Source: Treponema sp. (GTDB lineage: Bacteria > Spirochaetota > Spirochaetia > Treponematales > Treponemataceae). From it: a DNA stretch of 64,000 nucleotides. The notes beneath the pieces are model-generated. The model was given only the letters and a program-made list of their open reading frames with translations, had not been told where the DNA came from and made no database searches. The stretch spans positions 164,282 through 228,281 of the forward strand of contig JAEEVR010000001.1 in the NCBI GenBank assembly GCA_016290995.1, in the 5' to 3' direction. The position numbers and the translations under genes were made by a program. Shown one piece after another: positions 29,667 through 37,894 of this stretch; the stretch's first letter is position 1, and each line of letters opens with the position of its first letter.

Positions 29667-30262
29667 TTGCGGGCCTCCATTACTTGGTCGATCACGCCGT
29701 ATTCAAGCGCGTCTTTGGCCGACATGTAAAAGTCGCGCTCCATGTCCTTGGCGATTGTCTTTTCTGTCTGGCCTGTGGCTTTTGCCAAATACTGGATTGA
29801 AAGCTGCTTTAGGCGGATGATTTCCTTTGCCTGGATCGCGATGTCGCTTTCCTGTCCGCCAACGCCTCCGCGCGGCTGGTGGATCATGACTCGGCTTGAC
29901 GGAAGCGCGATGCGCTTTCCCTTTGTTCCGCCGGCGAGCAAAATCGCCGCCATGCTGGCCGCCTGTCCCAAGCAAATCGTCTGGATGGGGCAGTGGACGT
30001 ACTGCATAGTGTCGTAAATCGCAAGGCCGGCCGTTACCGATCCGCCGGGCGAGTTGATGTACATGTTGATGTCTTTGTCGGGATTCTCCGATTCCAAGAA
30101 AAGAAGCTGGGCTACGACCAAGTCGGCCGTGGCGTCGTTGATCTCTCCGTCAACAAAAACGATTCGGTCCTTTAAAAGGCGCGAAAAGATATCGTAAGAG
30201 CGTTCCCCGTTTCCTGTTCGTTCTATTACATAGGGAACCAATGTGTTCATTTTTTCGTTCAT
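29663..30262 (-). CDS. clpP: ATP-dependent Clp protease proteolytic subunit ClpP
   Basis: A 199-residue serine peptidase that forms the double-heptamer chamber. The catalytic triad can be placed at Ser103 (GQAASMA), His128 (MIHQPRGG) and Asp177 (MERDFYM). ATG 30262 gives the normal N terminus and fits a promoter 6 bases upstream, so the longer frame from 30307 is rejected. It lies between tig and clpX and probably has its own promoter as well as read-through from tig. Confidence 0.97.
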   Translation of the reverse strand: MNEKMNTLVPYVIERTGNGERSYDIFSRLLKDRIVFVDGEINDATADLVVAQLLFLESENPDKDINMYINSPGGSVTAGLAIYDTMQYVHCPIQTICLGQAASMAAILLAGGTKGKRIALPSSRVMIHQPRGGVGGQESDIAIQAKEIIRLKQLSIQYLAKATGQTEKTIAKDMERDFYMSAKDALEYGVIDQVMEARK

Positions 30263-30268
30263 AATTAT

Positions 30269-30297
30269 AATATAGCGATTATTCCTCAAATCGTCTA
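30269..30297 (-). promoter_or_regulatory. clpP promoter, predicted leaderless
   Basis: -35 TAGACG, 17-bp spacer, -10 TATATT (30269-30274). The predicted start coincides with ATG 30262. There is no Shine-Dalgarno site. Confidence 0.5.
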
Positions 30298-30305
30298 GGG
30301 TTTGC

Positions 30306-30356
30306 AAAAAAAAGGCGGCAAAAAGCGTTTTTTAGCCTCTTGCCGCTCCTTTTTTT
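30306..30356. terminator. Terminator after tig, T-runs on both sides
   Basis: Stem GCGGCAA / TTGCCGC (30315-30321 and 30340-30346) has an 18-base loop, with A8 at the left (T8 on the minus strand) and T7 at the right. The weak large loop may allow read-through into clpP. Confidence 0.65.
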
Positions 30357-30369
30357 CCTTTAACAAGGC

Positions 30370-31689
30370 TTAGTTCTGCTTGAACAAGTCGGCAAAGTCA
30401 ATTTTGTCGCCCTTTGAAACCTTGACTTCCTTGTAGAGCTCGTCGTAAAGCTTTTGCTCCTTAACGTCGTCAATAAGGTATTCCTTTGAGCGGGGGTCTT
30501 CGTAGTGCTTTTTGACTTCTTCTACGGAAGCGTTGCTCTGCTCGGCGATTTCTTTGTATTTTGCTTCGATTTCTTCGGGTGTTACCGAAATGTTCTTCTC
30601 GCGGATAAGCTCGTCAACGATGATGCGGCTTTTGAGCATCTTTTCTGAGTCGCCTGTCCACTGCTTTAGCATCTCTTCCTTTGACTGGCCGCTGGCGGCG
30701 ATCAATTTTTCAAGCTGCTCGGGGCTTGTCTGGAACTGCTTGGCCATCATGTCCCAGCGGGCGTTGATTTCTGTGTCAAGCATGCTCTGGGGAAGCTCAA
30801 AGGGGTTCTTTTCGATAAGCTGGGTGAGCAAGTCGTTGTTCTTCATTTCGCGGACGCGGCGGTCGGCGGCGCTCTTCATGTTGATTTCCAAGTCTTTCTT
30901 GAGGTCGTCCAAAGTCTTGAACTTTTCGCTGACGTCTTGGGCCAAGTCGTCGTCAAGGGCGGGAAGATTCTTGATCTTTACGGCCTTGAGAGTGGCGCGG
31001 CCTTTTTTGTCTTTCTTTCCGACTTCCTTTGTCTCGCCTTTTTTCATTCCGACAACGTCGTCAGAAATATTGTAGGCGTCCGCGTCGCCGATTGTGAAAA
31101 CGTATCCGTCGCGCTTTGTTCCGGCGACTTCGTTTCCGTCTTTGTCCAACTCAACGTAGTCAACCGTTACGATGTCTCCCTTTTGGGCAGCCTGGTCGTC
31201 GGCGCGGTCTGTGATTGTGGCGTTGCGCTCCTGGATGGCCTTAAGCTCGTTCTGGAGCTCCTTGTCGCCGATGTTTACCTGCGGCTCCTTTACGTTGATG
31301 CCGCCAAAGTTCTTTACCTGAACCTTGGGGAAAACGTCGTACTTTACTGTGTAAGTCAAGTCCTTGTCCAAGTCCAAGGCCGGAGTTCCTTCCAATACCG
31401 GCTGAGAGTAGGGAAGAGGCCTGTTGTCCTTTTCCGCCTCGTCCTGGAAGATTTCGTTCAAAGAGCTGTCGATGATTTCTCCCAAAGCGTCGGCCTTGAG
31501 CGCCTCGCCGTACTTCTTTTCCAATACGTTGGCGGGAACGTGGCCCTTGCGGAAGCCGGGAATCTGAATTTCTTTGGCGATTTTTGCCAAGGCGTCCTTG
31601 TATGACTTAGCCACGTCGTCCTTTCCGATTGTGACTGTAAGCTTTACTGACGATTTTTCCTGCGGAACGAATTCTTTCTTCAACTGCAT
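30370..31689 (-). CDS. tig: Trigger factor (ribosome-associated chaperone)
   Basis: A 439-residue ribosome-bound folding chaperone. The ribosome-docking signature GFRKG sits in IPGFRKGHVP near residue 45. An FKBP-like PPIase domain covers about 150-245 (AQKGDIVTVDYV), and the helical arm domain fills the rest. Classical tig-clpP-clpX order is preserved. GAGG is 8 bases before ATG 31689. A terminator hairpin of the tRNA-Gly unit lies just upstream, so the promoter must overlap it or transcription must read through. Confidence 0.97.
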   Translation of the reverse strand: MQLKKEFVPQEKSSVKLTVTIGKDDVAKSYKDALAKIAKEIQIPGFRKGHVPANVLEKKYGEALKADALGEIIDSSLNEIFQDEAEKDNRPLPYSQPVLEGTPALDLDKDLTYTVKYDVFPKVQVKNFGGINVKEPQVNIGDKELQNELKAIQERNATITDRADDQAAQKGDIVTVDYVELDKDGNEVAGTKRDGYVFTIGDADAYNISDDVVGMKKGETKEVGKKDKKGRATLKAVKIKNLPALDDDLAQDVSEKFKTLDDLKKDLEINMKSAADRRVREMKNNDLLTQLIEKNPFELPQSMLDTEINARWDMMAKQFQTSPEQLEKLIAASGQSKEEMLKQWTGDSEKMLKSRIIVDELIREKNISVTPEEIEAKYKEIAEQSNASVEEVKKHYEDPRSKEYLIDDVKEQKLYDELYKEVKVSKGDKIDFADLFKQN

Positions 31690-31717
31690 TTTTTGCCTCG
31701 CTAAAATGATTTTTTAG

Positions 31718-31752
31718 AAAAAAAAGCGGTCGGGAAAAGTTTCCAGACCGCC
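31718..31752 (-). terminator. Terminator of the tRNA Leu-Gly-Gly unit
   Basis: GCGGTC / GACCGC (31726-31731 and 31746-31751) with an inner GGAAA/TTTCC pairing is followed on the minus strand by a run of T (31725-31718). Confidence 0.75.
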
Positions 31753-31761
31753 AAATTTTAG

Positions 31762-31833
31762 AGCGGAAAACGGGAGTTGGACCCGCGACATCCACCTTGG
31801 CAAGGTGGCGCTCTACCACTGAGCTATTTCCGC
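31762..31833 (-). tRNA. tRNA-Gly(GCC), copy 1
   Basis: Complete cloverleaf: acceptor GCGGAAA/TTTCCGC, anticodon stem CACCT-TGCCAAG-GTGG with anticodon GCC, T arm GCGGGTCCAACTCCCG, discriminator U. CCA is not encoded. Identical to copy 2. Confidence 0.95.
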
Positions 31834-31857
31834 AAGGTTTTTGGCCTATAGGCCTAG

Positions 31858-31929
31858 AGCGGAAAACGGGAGTTGGACCCGCGACATCCACCTTGGCAAG
31901 GTGGCGCTCTACCACTGAGCTATTTCCGC
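31858..31929 (-). tRNA. tRNA-Gly(GCC), copy 2
   Basis: Identical 72-nt gene to copy 1, 24 bp upstream of it. The spacer holds the perfect palindrome GGCCTATAGGCC. CCA is not encoded. Confidence 0.95.
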
Positions 31930-31932
31930 ATA

Positions 31933-32012
31933 TGCGAGAGGAGGGACTTGAACCCTCACGCCTAGGGCACTAGATCCTAAGTCTAGCGTGTCTGCCATTT
32001 CACCACTCTCGC
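31933..32012 (-). tRNA. tRNA-Leu(TAG)
   Basis: Class II tRNA with a long variable arm (TGCCCTAGGCGTG). Acceptor GCGAGAG/CTCTCGC, anticodon loop CTTAGGA with anticodon TAG, discriminator A. Only 3 bp separate it from tRNA-Gly copy 2, so Leu-Gly-Gly form one transcript. Confidence 0.94.
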
Positions 32013-32048
32013 AGGCACTGGCATCACCGCAAGGCGATTTCAAACAAT

Positions 32049-32075
32049 ATTATAGGAAATGGAAAGTTTTGTCAA
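32049..32075 (-). promoter_or_regulatory. Promoter of the tRNA Leu-Gly-Gly unit
   Basis: -35 TTGACA (32070-32075). TATAAT (32049-32054) lies at 15-bp spacing, or the overlapping TAATAT lies at 17 bp. The upstream element GCGCAAAAAAAGACCGCC resembles the A-tracts upstream of the other two tRNA promoters. Confidence 0.7.
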
Positions 32076-32184
32076 GCGCATGGCGGTCTTTTTTTGCGCT
32101 TGTTGCGTAAGTGGAAATTATTGACGTTTGCGCCTTCGGCGCATAGGCATCAAGCGCTTGGCGGTCTTTTTTTGCGCTTGTTTC
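32073..32184. repeat. Two direct copies of a hairpin element upstream of tRNA-Leu
   Basis: CAAGCGCATGGCGGTCTTTTTTTGCGCTTGTT at 32073 and CAAGCGCTTGGCGGTCTTTTTTTGCGCTTGTT at 32151 differ at one position. Each can fold through CAAGCGC/GCGCTTG. The copy next to tRNA-Leu supplies the A-tract and the start of TTGACA on the minus strand; the other copy has TTGATG there and no good -10. A small hairpin TGCGCC-TTC-GGCGCA lies between them. Confidence 0.7.
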
Positions 32185-32196
32185 AAAACTCAATAC

Positions 32197-32229
32197 AAAA
32201 AAAATCGCCTTCCGTTTGGAAGGCGATTT
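32197..32229 (-). terminator. Terminator of the tRNA His-Arg-Lys unit
   Basis: A 12-bp stem AAATCGCCTTCC / GGAAGGCGATTT (32202-32213 and 32218-32229) has a 4-base loop, followed on the minus strand by T residues (to 32197). Confidence 0.9.
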
Positions 32230-32233
32230 GGGA

Positions 32234-32306
32234 TGAGCCATGCCGGCTTCGAACCAGCGACCCACAGATTAAGAGTCTGTTGCTCTACCAGCTGAGCTAA
32301 TGGCCC
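32234..32306 (-). tRNA. tRNA-Lys(CTT)
   Basis: 73 nt; acceptor GGGCCAT/ATGGCTC (one G-U), anticodon loop CTCTTAA with anticodon CTT, T arm with GGTTCGAAG, discriminator A. Last gene before the terminator of the His-Arg-Lys unit. Confidence 0.93.
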
Positions 32307-32314
32307 ATGTTTTT

Positions 32315-32388
32315 TGCGTCCGACAGGATTCGAACCTGCTACCACCGGATTCGAAGTCCGGGACTCTATCCAGATGAGCTACGGACGC
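32315..32388 (-). tRNA. tRNA-Arg(TCG)
   Basis: 74 nt; acceptor GCGTCCG/CGGACGC, anticodon stem CCGGA/TCCGG with loop CTTCGAA, anticodon TCG, T arm GCAGGTTCGAATCCTG, discriminator A. CCA is not encoded. Confidence 0.93.
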
Positions 32389-32420
32389 GCTACCCGGCGA
32401 CAACATCATCCTGTGGATTG

Positions 32421-32493
32421 GGTGCCTGGTGGGGATTGAACCCACGACAACCAGATCCACAATCTGGCGCTCTACCACTGAACTACAGGCACC
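32421..32493 (-). tRNA. tRNA-His(GTG)
   Basis: 73 nt including the encoded G-1 (32493) opposite C73 (32421), the tRNA-His identity pair. Acceptor GTGCCTG/CAGGCAC, anticodon loop TTGTGGA with anticodon GTG. First gene of the His-Arg-Lys unit. Confidence 0.95.
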
Positions 32494-32512
32494 AAGTTAT
32501 CGACGTAAAATG

Positions 32513-32542
32513 ATAGTATCAAATTTCGCTCATATTTGTCAA
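32513..32542 (-). promoter_or_regulatory. Promoter of the tRNA His-Arg-Lys unit
   Basis: -35 TTGACA (32537-32542), 18-bp spacer, extended -10 TGA-TACTAT (32513-32518). Upstream on the minus strand lies GCAAAAAAAAGCGGGCC, as at the other tRNA promoters. Confidence 0.75.
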
Positions 32543-32577
32543 TAGGTCGGCCCGCTTTTTTTTGCAAATTTTTTTCC

Positions 32578-32604
32578 TAAACTTTATTTTTTAAATTCCG
32601 AAAT
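32578..32604 (+). promoter_or_regulatory. Candidate sigma-28 (FliA-type) flagellar promoter
   Basis: TAAA (32578-32581), exactly 15 bases, then TCCGAAAT (32597-32604), compared with the FliA consensus TAAA-N15-GCCGATAA (five of eight in the second box). The position fits the flgN-flgK-flgL-fliW-csrA operon, which starts 44 bp later. No sigma-70-like alternative is obvious. Confidence 0.45.
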
Positions 32605-32647
32605 TCATAGGGAATAGCCGCGTCTGGCGGCGATGACGGAGGTCTTT

Positions 32648-33073
32648 ATGGCAAAAAAAGTTCAGGTTATGGATATTTTGGAAAAGGAGAACGACACTCT
32701 TGACAGATTGTTGGACTGCCAGTCAAGCGTCCACGTCGCGGTAAAGACTCGCAATTGGATTGGCCTTGAAGAAGACATGGAAAAAATCCGCCAGCTTTCG
32801 TTGGAATTTTCCGCCTTGGAGGAGGAGCGCGAAAAGATTTGCGATCCCGAAATCAGCGGCGAAGAAAAGGCCATGATGCTCAAGCTTCACGCCAAGCTCC
32901 TCAAGTCAAAGATTGAAAACCAGATTTTGAACAAATATATAGAAACAAGCCGCTCTTTTGTTCAGGGCATTTTGGAGAACGCCGTTCCCCAGCGCCGAAA
33001 CATCATCTACTCGCGCAACGGAAAGGTTCTTAAGCGCGAGCCCGAAAGCGTGGTCTTGAATCGTATCTTCTAA
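32648..33073 (+). CDS. flgN: FlgN-type flagellar export chaperone
   Basis: A 141-residue helical protein with heptad-like Leu spacing (DILEKENDTLDRLLDC, FSALEEEREKI), matching FlgN chaperones in size and helical make-up. FlgN escorts FlgK and FlgL to the flagellar export gate, and flgK/flgL follow directly. Sequence similarity to FlgN is low by eye, so the call leans on position. ATG 32648 has GGAGG 6 bases upstream; the earlier ATG 32633 overlaps that site and is rejected. flgK starts 13 bp after the stop. Confidence 0.72.
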   Translation: MAKKVQVMDILEKENDTLDRLLDCQSSVHVAVKTRNWIGLEEDMEKIRQLSLEFSALEEEREKICDPEISGEEKAMMLKLHAKLLKSKIENQILNKYIETSRSFVQGILENAVPQRRNIIYSRNGKVLKREPESVVLNRIF

Positions 33074-33086
33074 GGAGTTGTAAATT

Positions 33087-34976
33087 ATGTCTACATTTGC
33101 AGGAATAGAAATCGGAAAGCGCAGCCTTAACGCGCATCAAACTTCAATCACAACCGCCGGCCACAACATCACAAACGCCAACACAGAAGGCTACTCGCGC
33201 CAGCGCGTTCAGCTAAAATCTTTTGACCCCATTTACAGGCCCGACCTTAGCCGCGCCGAAGTTCCCGGCCAAATCGGCCAGGGCATGGAAGCGGAAAGCA
33301 TCACCCGCGTCCGCGACGAAATGCTTGACCTTCGCATCGTGGCCCAAAGCAACGAGGAGTCTTATTGGGACACCCGCAGCAAGTACTACACGATGTTGGA
33401 GCAAATCTACAACGAGCCCGACGACGTTTCTGTCCGCACTACAATGGACAAGTTTTGGGAGTCTTGGCAGGAACTTTCGCTCAACCCGGAAAGCCAGGCG
33501 CACCGCGAAGCCGTTGTCTCTCGCGGCCAGTCGCTTGTAAACTCAATCCAAAACCGCGACAAGGCCTTGACCGGAATCGGAAACCTTTTGAACAGCGACA
33601 TCGAATCCAACGTCGAGCAGCTTAACGACATCGCAAACCAAATCGCCGCGCTTTCCACCGAAATCGTTCGCTCAAAGGCTATGGGCGACAATCCCAACGA
33701 CTTGCTTGACAGGCGCGACGCGCTCGTCGAAAAGCTTTCAAAGATCGCAAACATCACAAGCGACCAGCGCGACAGCGACGAGTTTATGGTTCACATCGAC
33801 GGCCACATTTTGGTTCAGGGCGGAATCGCCCGCAACTTTGACGTTGAGTCAGTCGTTGACAATTACGGATACTCGCGCGTCGTATGGGCCGACACCCGCA
33901 ACGAAGCGGTTGTAAAGGGCGGCTCTTTGGGCGCCTTGATTGAGCTCCGTGACGTTGACGTTCGCAACGAAATCCAGTCCTTGAACACAATGACGATGAA
34001 CTTTACAGACTTGGTCAACGACGTTCACCGCAACGCGGTGGGCGCCAACAAGACGACCGGCCTTGACTTTTTTGTAAGCCGCCCATTTGTCGAGAACACA
34101 AACGGAAACTACGACTCTGACGGAGACGGCGTTGAGGACAAGACTTACGCCTTCCGCTTTACGGGAACCAACGCGCTTGACGCTCAGGAGCAAATCGGAA
34201 TCGAAGGCGTCATGACTTTGGCCGGCCACACTGGAACGATCCAAGTCGCCTACCATCCGACGGACCGCGTCGAGGACGTAGTCAACCGCATCAACGATTC
34301 CAACGGCGAAGTAAAGGCCTACCTTGACCGCAACAACAATTTGGTCCTTAAGGCCACTACAAGCCAAGCGATAGAGAACCCGGATTTCGTCATCCGCCAC
34401 GTGGAAGACTCTGGCCACTTCTTGGTAGGCTACGCCGGAATCCTTTCTGCAAGCGGCGAAGAAGGAGCCTACGATTGGAACGGAGCCGACGCGGTCAACG
34501 CTCTTAAGGGCGCCGACGGAAACGGAAGCCGCGCGCAGTTTGCCGTCGCTCCCTACACAAATCCGTCAACTTACATAGAAATCAACGGCGTGATCAAAAA
34601 CGACGTCATGAACGTAGCCTCGGCCTATGCCGACCGCGACAATCGCGCGATGAGCGGAGACGGAAACGCCGCCGCCGAAATCGCCAGCATCCGCAACACA
34701 AAGGTTATGATCGGCCGCGAGCGCACGCTTGACGACTACTTTGCCGACTCGGTTACAAACGTTGGCCTTATGGGAGAGCAGGCCGAGACAAACCTTATGA
34801 GCCAGCATGCGATTATGGACGACCTTCGCGGCCTCCGCGACTCTATCAGCGGAGTCAACATCGACGAAGAGTTGGCCGACATTATGAAGTTCCAGCACGG
34901 CTACAACGCCGCCGCCAAGTTTGTGACTGTCATCGACGAGATGATCGACACGGTGATTAACCGCCTTGGAGTATAA
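33087..34976 (+). CDS. flgK: Flagellar hook-associated protein 1
   Basis: A 629-residue hook-filament junction protein. The N-terminal rod/hook signature is clear (GIEIGKRSLNAHQTSITTAGHNITNANTEGYSRQ, a short part of which is diagnostic), as is the C-terminal helix INPDEELADIMKFQHGYNAA-type (VNIDEELADIM, FQHGYNAAAKF). It caps the hook and carries the filament, which in spirochaetes lies in the periplasm. AAGGAG is 9 bases before ATG 33087. Confidence 0.96.
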   Translation: MSTFAGIEIGKRSLNAHQTSITTAGHNITNANTEGYSRQRVQLKSFDPIYRPDLSRAEVPGQIGQGMEAESITRVRDEMLDLRIVAQSNEESYWDTRSKYYTMLEQIYNEPDDVSVRTTMDKFWESWQELSLNPESQAHREAVVSRGQSLVNSIQNRDKALTGIGNLLNSDIESNVEQLNDIANQIAALSTEIVRSKAMGDNPNDLLDRRDALVEKLSKIANITSDQRDSDEFMVHIDGHILVQGGIARNFDVESVVDNYGYSRVVWADTRNEAVVKGGSLGALIELRDVDVRNEIQSLNTMTMNFTDLVNDVHRNAVGANKTTGLDFFVSRPFVENTNGNYDSDGDGVEDKTYAFRFTGTNALDAQEQIGIEGVMTLAGHTGTIQVAYHPTDRVEDVVNRINDSNGEVKAYLDRNNNLVLKATTSQAIENPDFVIRHVEDSGHFLVGYAGILSASGEEGAYDWNGADAVNALKGADGNGSRAQFAVAPYTNPSTYIEINGVIKNDVMNVASAYADRDNRAMSGDGNAAAEIASIRNTKVMIGRERTLDDYFADSVTNVGLMGEQAETNLMSQHAIMDDLRGLRDSISGVNIDEELADIMKFQHGYNAAAKFVTVIDEMIDTVINRLGV

Positions 34977-34986
34977 GGAGTAGGAT

Positions 34987-36231
34987 ATGAGAAGAATCAG
35001 TTCAGGAATGAATGACACAGACGTTCAGTCTAGATTGAGAATACAGGAGTTCAAGCTTAACAAGGCCAACAACCAGTTGGGAAGCCAGCGCCGCATCCAG
35101 GAATTGCGCGACGACCCGATCGCCGCCGGCCACTTGGTCCGCTACCAGTCTTTTGCGGGCCGCGTAAAGCAGTTTGAGGAAAACGCGCAAACCTTGACCG
35201 AACGCTTTACCGTTCGTGAAGGCTACATGAACGACTCTTTGCAAATCATGCAGCGCGTGCGCGAGCTTGCCGTCCAGGGCGCTCATGGAACATACACTAA
35301 AGAAGACCTTCAGAATATGGCCGGCGAGGTTGACCAGCTTTTGCGCCAAATGATCCAAAACGCCAACGCAGTCGACCAAGACGGAAACGCGCTCTTTGCC
35401 GGAACCAACACAAAGGTAACCGCCTTTGAAGTTGAGATGGGAAACGTGGAAGGCTCCGGCGTTCCGATGATTCAGGAAGTCATTTACAACGGAAACGTAG
35501 CCTCCAACAACGTTGAGGTTGACGAAGGCCAGTATTTGGAAGTCAACAATTCCGGAAACAGGACTTTCTGGGCCGACAGGCAGACTTTGACAAGCGGCCG
35601 CGACACGACAAACTGGGTTGCCCAAAACGACTCAATCATTTCTGTTGACGGAAAGGAAATTCAAGTTTCGGCCGGCGACAACATCTATGCCGTAATCGCA
35701 AAGATTAACAATTCCGACGCCGCTGTAAAGGCAAGCCTTGACCCGATCACTCGCGGCCTTCACTTGCAGACAACCGACGCCCGCCAGCTTTGGCTTAGGG
35801 ACGAGGAGGGCAGCGTTCTTACAGACCTTGGCGTAATTAGCGGAACGGAACAGAGACCGCCCTACAACTACGCAACAGGAACCCGCGTCTCAGGCGGAAG
35901 CATGTTCGACAGCGTAATCGCCTTGCGAAACGCGATGCTCAAGGGCGACCAAGAGGCTATCGGAAGCCGCGTTTTGGGAAGCCTTGACTCAGGCCTTGGA
36001 AACCTTGTGACCCGCATCGCCGAGAACGGTTCCAACTACGAAAGGGCCTCGCTCAACGTGACCCGCAACTCGCAGACCGCGCTCAACGTAACGCAGATGA
36101 TCGCCACCGAGGGCGACTTGGACTTTACAAAGGCCGTCACCGACATGAAGATGATGGACTACGTTCACCAAGCCTCTCTTAGCGTAGCCGGAAAAATGTA
36201 CTCAAGCAGCTTGCTAAACTATATGCGCTAA
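34987..36231 (+). CDS. flgL: Flagellar hook-associated protein 3
   Basis: A 414-residue second junction protein between hook and flagellin filament. Flagellin-like N and C helices are present (SRLRIQEFKLNKANNQLGSQ near residue 15; DLDFTKAVTDMKMMDYVHQASLSVAGKMY split near the end). AAGGAG precedes ATG 34987, 11 bp after flgK. Substrate of the FlgN chaperone encoded upstream. Confidence 0.95.
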   Translation: MRRISSGMNDTDVQSRLRIQEFKLNKANNQLGSQRRIQELRDDPIAAGHLVRYQSFAGRVKQFEENAQTLTERFTVREGYMNDSLQIMQRVRELAVQGAHGTYTKEDLQNMAGEVDQLLRQMIQNANAVDQDGNALFAGTNTKVTAFEVEMGNVEGSGVPMIQEVIYNGNVASNNVEVDEGQYLEVNNSGNRTFWADRQTLTSGRDTTNWVAQNDSIISVDGKEIQVSAGDNIYAVIAKINNSDAAVKASLDPITRGLHLQTTDARQLWLRDEEGSVLTDLGVISGTEQRPPYNYATGTRVSGGSMFDSVIALRNAMLKGDQEAIGSRVLGSLDSGLGNLVTRIAENGSNYERASLNVTRNSQTALNVTQMIATEGDLDFTKAVTDMKMMDYVHQASLSVAGKMYSSSLLNYMR

Positions 36232-36248
36232 TTTAGGAGTTTTTTAAC

Positions 36249-36701
36249 ATGGACGTTAGGACTAAAATCGGAACGACAGTTCAAATTCAAGACAAGGATA
36301 TTTTGGAAATCCCCGAAGGCCTTTTTGGATTTGAGGAATACAAGAAATACGCGATATACGAAAGCGAATACGCGCCCTTTATGTGGATGCAGTCGATGGA
36401 AGAGCCAAGCCTGGCTTTTTTGATCGTCGATCCATTTTTGGTCGCGGACGACTACGAGCTTGACGTTGACGACAAGGCATTGGCAAAGATTGGAATCACC
36501 AATCCCGCCGAAGTTTGCGTTATGGCGATTGTTACGATTCCTGCCGGAGGAACGCCGGTCACCGCCAATTTGCAAGGCCCGCTTGTCATCAACAGAACCA
36601 ACAACCAGTGCATGCAAGTGATTTTGGGAAGCAACAAGTGGACCACAAAGCATGACATAATGAAGGCGCTCAAGGCCAAAGACGCGCGGGGAGAGGCTTA
36701 A
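36249..36701 (+). CDS. fliW: Flagellar assembly factor FliW
   Basis: A 150-residue protein with the family marks [36 protein letters not shown] and [11 protein letters not shown]. FliW binds flagellin and allosterically blocks CsrA, forming the FliW-CsrA-flagellin switch that times flagellin synthesis. TAGGAG precedes ATG 36249. The stop overlaps the csrA start by one base. Confidence 0.96.
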   Translation: MDVRTKIGTTVQIQDKDILEIPEGLFGFEEYKKYAIYESEYAPFMWMQSMEEPSLAFLIVDPFLVADDYELDVDDKALAKIGITNPAEVCVMAIVTIPAGGTPVTANLQGPLVINRTNNQCMQVILGSNKWTTKHDIMKALKAKDARGEA

Positions 36702-36931
36702 TGCTAATCCTTTCCAGAAAAACCGACGAAAAAATCAAGATTGGCGAGGACATCACCCTTACCATAATCGAAATTCGCGGCGACCAAGTCAAGATTGGCG
36801 TTGAGGCTCCCAAAAACGTAAAGGTTTTTAGGCAAGAAGTCTTTAACGCGATTAAGAACGAAAACAAGTCGGCCGCCGAAATCCCCAACGTTTCGGGCAT
36901 CGACGCGATCACAAAGCTTCTTAAAAAGTAG
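36701..36931 (+). CDS. csrA: Carbon storage regulator CsrA
   Basis: A 76-residue RNA-binding dimer that recognises GGA in hairpin loops and controls translation. It begins [15 protein letters not shown] and has [18 protein letters not shown], the canonical core; the tail extends ~12 residues past the core. GGGGAGAGG upstream and the 1-bp overlap make it coupled to fliW. In Treponema and Borrelia this pair controls flagellar protein levels. Confidence 0.97.
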   Translation: MLILSRKTDEKIKIGEDITLTIIEIRGDQVKIGVEAPKNVKVFRQEVFNAIKNENKSAAEIPNVSGIDAITKLLKK

Positions 36932-36967
36932 CTGTAAACTTGCGCTGGCAATCGCGGCTCGCGACGC

Positions 36968-36993
36968 AAAACCCGCCATTCGGCGGGTTTTTT
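36968..36993 (+). terminator. Terminator of the flagellar operon
   Basis: Stem AAAACCCGCC / GGCGGGTTTT (36968-36977 and 36982-36991) with loop ATTC runs into a T-tract. Confidence 0.9.
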
Positions 36994-37066
36994 CTTTTTT
37001 TTAAATTTTTTTCAAAATTCTTTAAAAAAAAGCCAAACTCTCATCAACTATTTATATGATATAGGT

Positions 37067-37828
37067 GTGAGGAATTTAAAAAGCAAAGGGCGTTTTGGCA
37101 AAAACAGGTTTTTCTTGTCAGCTTTGGTTGGCGTAAATCGGTGCCTCCGATGTGGTTTGTTTTCTCCTTATATTCTTCCCTTATGTCCAAAATGCGCCCT
37201 TGAGCTTCAGAATTTCGTCCCGCTAAATTCTCCCCAGCGGTGTTCCAAATGCGGAAAACTCCTAGTTTCCGAAAAGGAAATTTGCATGGAATGCCGGGAA
37301 CGCGAAGGAGAAAGCAGTTTGGACGCGCTTTTTCCCATCCACAGCTATCGGCAGTGGAAAAAGGAATTGGCGTTCACGTGGAAGTCGGAAGGGCAGAGGA
37401 GGCTTTCTCCTCTGCTTGCCCGGCTTCTTTTTAAGGCTTTGAAAGAGCTGGGCCTGGAAAAAACGCCCCTGGTTCCCGTGCCGCCGCGACCGGGCAAAAT
37501 AAAGGAAAAAGGCTGGGACCAAGTTGACGAATTGGCCTGTATTTTGGAAAAAAAGCGCGGAATTTTGGTCCACAGGGACATTTTGGAGCGAAAAAGCGGC
37601 GGCCAGCAAAAAAAACTGGGACGTGACGAACGATTGGGAGCGGCGGGGGCGGTTTACGATTTGCGGCCTGATTTTAGGGCTTTGACGGACATAGGCGCGA
37701 TCCCGGCCGAAGTCGTTCTTTTGGACGACATTGTGACGACCGGGGCCACTATGGAAAAGTGCGCCTGGCTTTTAAAGGCCGCCGGCGTCCAAAAAGTCAC
37801 CGGCCTGGCGCTTTTTAGGGTAGGATAG
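37067..37828 (+). CDS. ComF family phosphoribosyltransferase-like protein
   Basis: A 253-residue protein. Two CxxC pairs, CLRCG and CPKC, then CSKCG and CMEC, form the N-terminal zinc region. The C-terminal type I phosphoribosyltransferase fold has the PRPP loop VVLLDDIVTTGAT near residue 225. ComF proteins take part in DNA uptake or recombination in competent bacteria; the exact job is unsettled elsewhere. The GTG start is uncertain. TATGAT ends 6 bases before it, so it may also be leaderless. Its neighbours do not suggest a shared pathway. Confidence 0.85.
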   Translation: MRNLKSKGRFGKNRFFLSALVGVNRCLRCGLFSPYILPLCPKCALELQNFVPLNSPQRCSKCGKLLVSEKEICMECREREGESSLDALFPIHSYRQWKKELAFTWKSEGQRRLSPLLARLLFKALKELGLEKTPLVPVPPRPGKIKEKGWDQVDELACILEKKRGILVHRDILERKSGGQQKKLGRDERLGAAGAVYDLRPDFRALTDIGAIPAEVVLLDDIVTTGATMEKCAWLLKAAGVQKVTGLALFRVG

Positions 37829-37842
37829 CGTTTATTTTTATC

Positions 37843-37871
37843 TTGCATTTTTTGGCAAAGCGCTTTATAAT
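37843..37871 (+). promoter_or_regulatory. cheW operon promoter
   Basis: -35 TTGCAT (37843-37848), 17-bp spacer, -10 TATAAT (37866-37871). The predicted start near 37878 gives a 17-base leader with GGAGG (37886-37890) before ATG 37895. Confidence 0.75.
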
Positions 37872-37894
37872 AGAAAGACGTAATTGGAGGATTT

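Noticed and set aside
31834..31857. GGCCTATAGGCC palindrome between the tRNA-Gly genes as a regulatory site
   Set aside because: It lies inside a tRNA precursor spacer, so it is more likely a processing feature or the product of the gene duplication.
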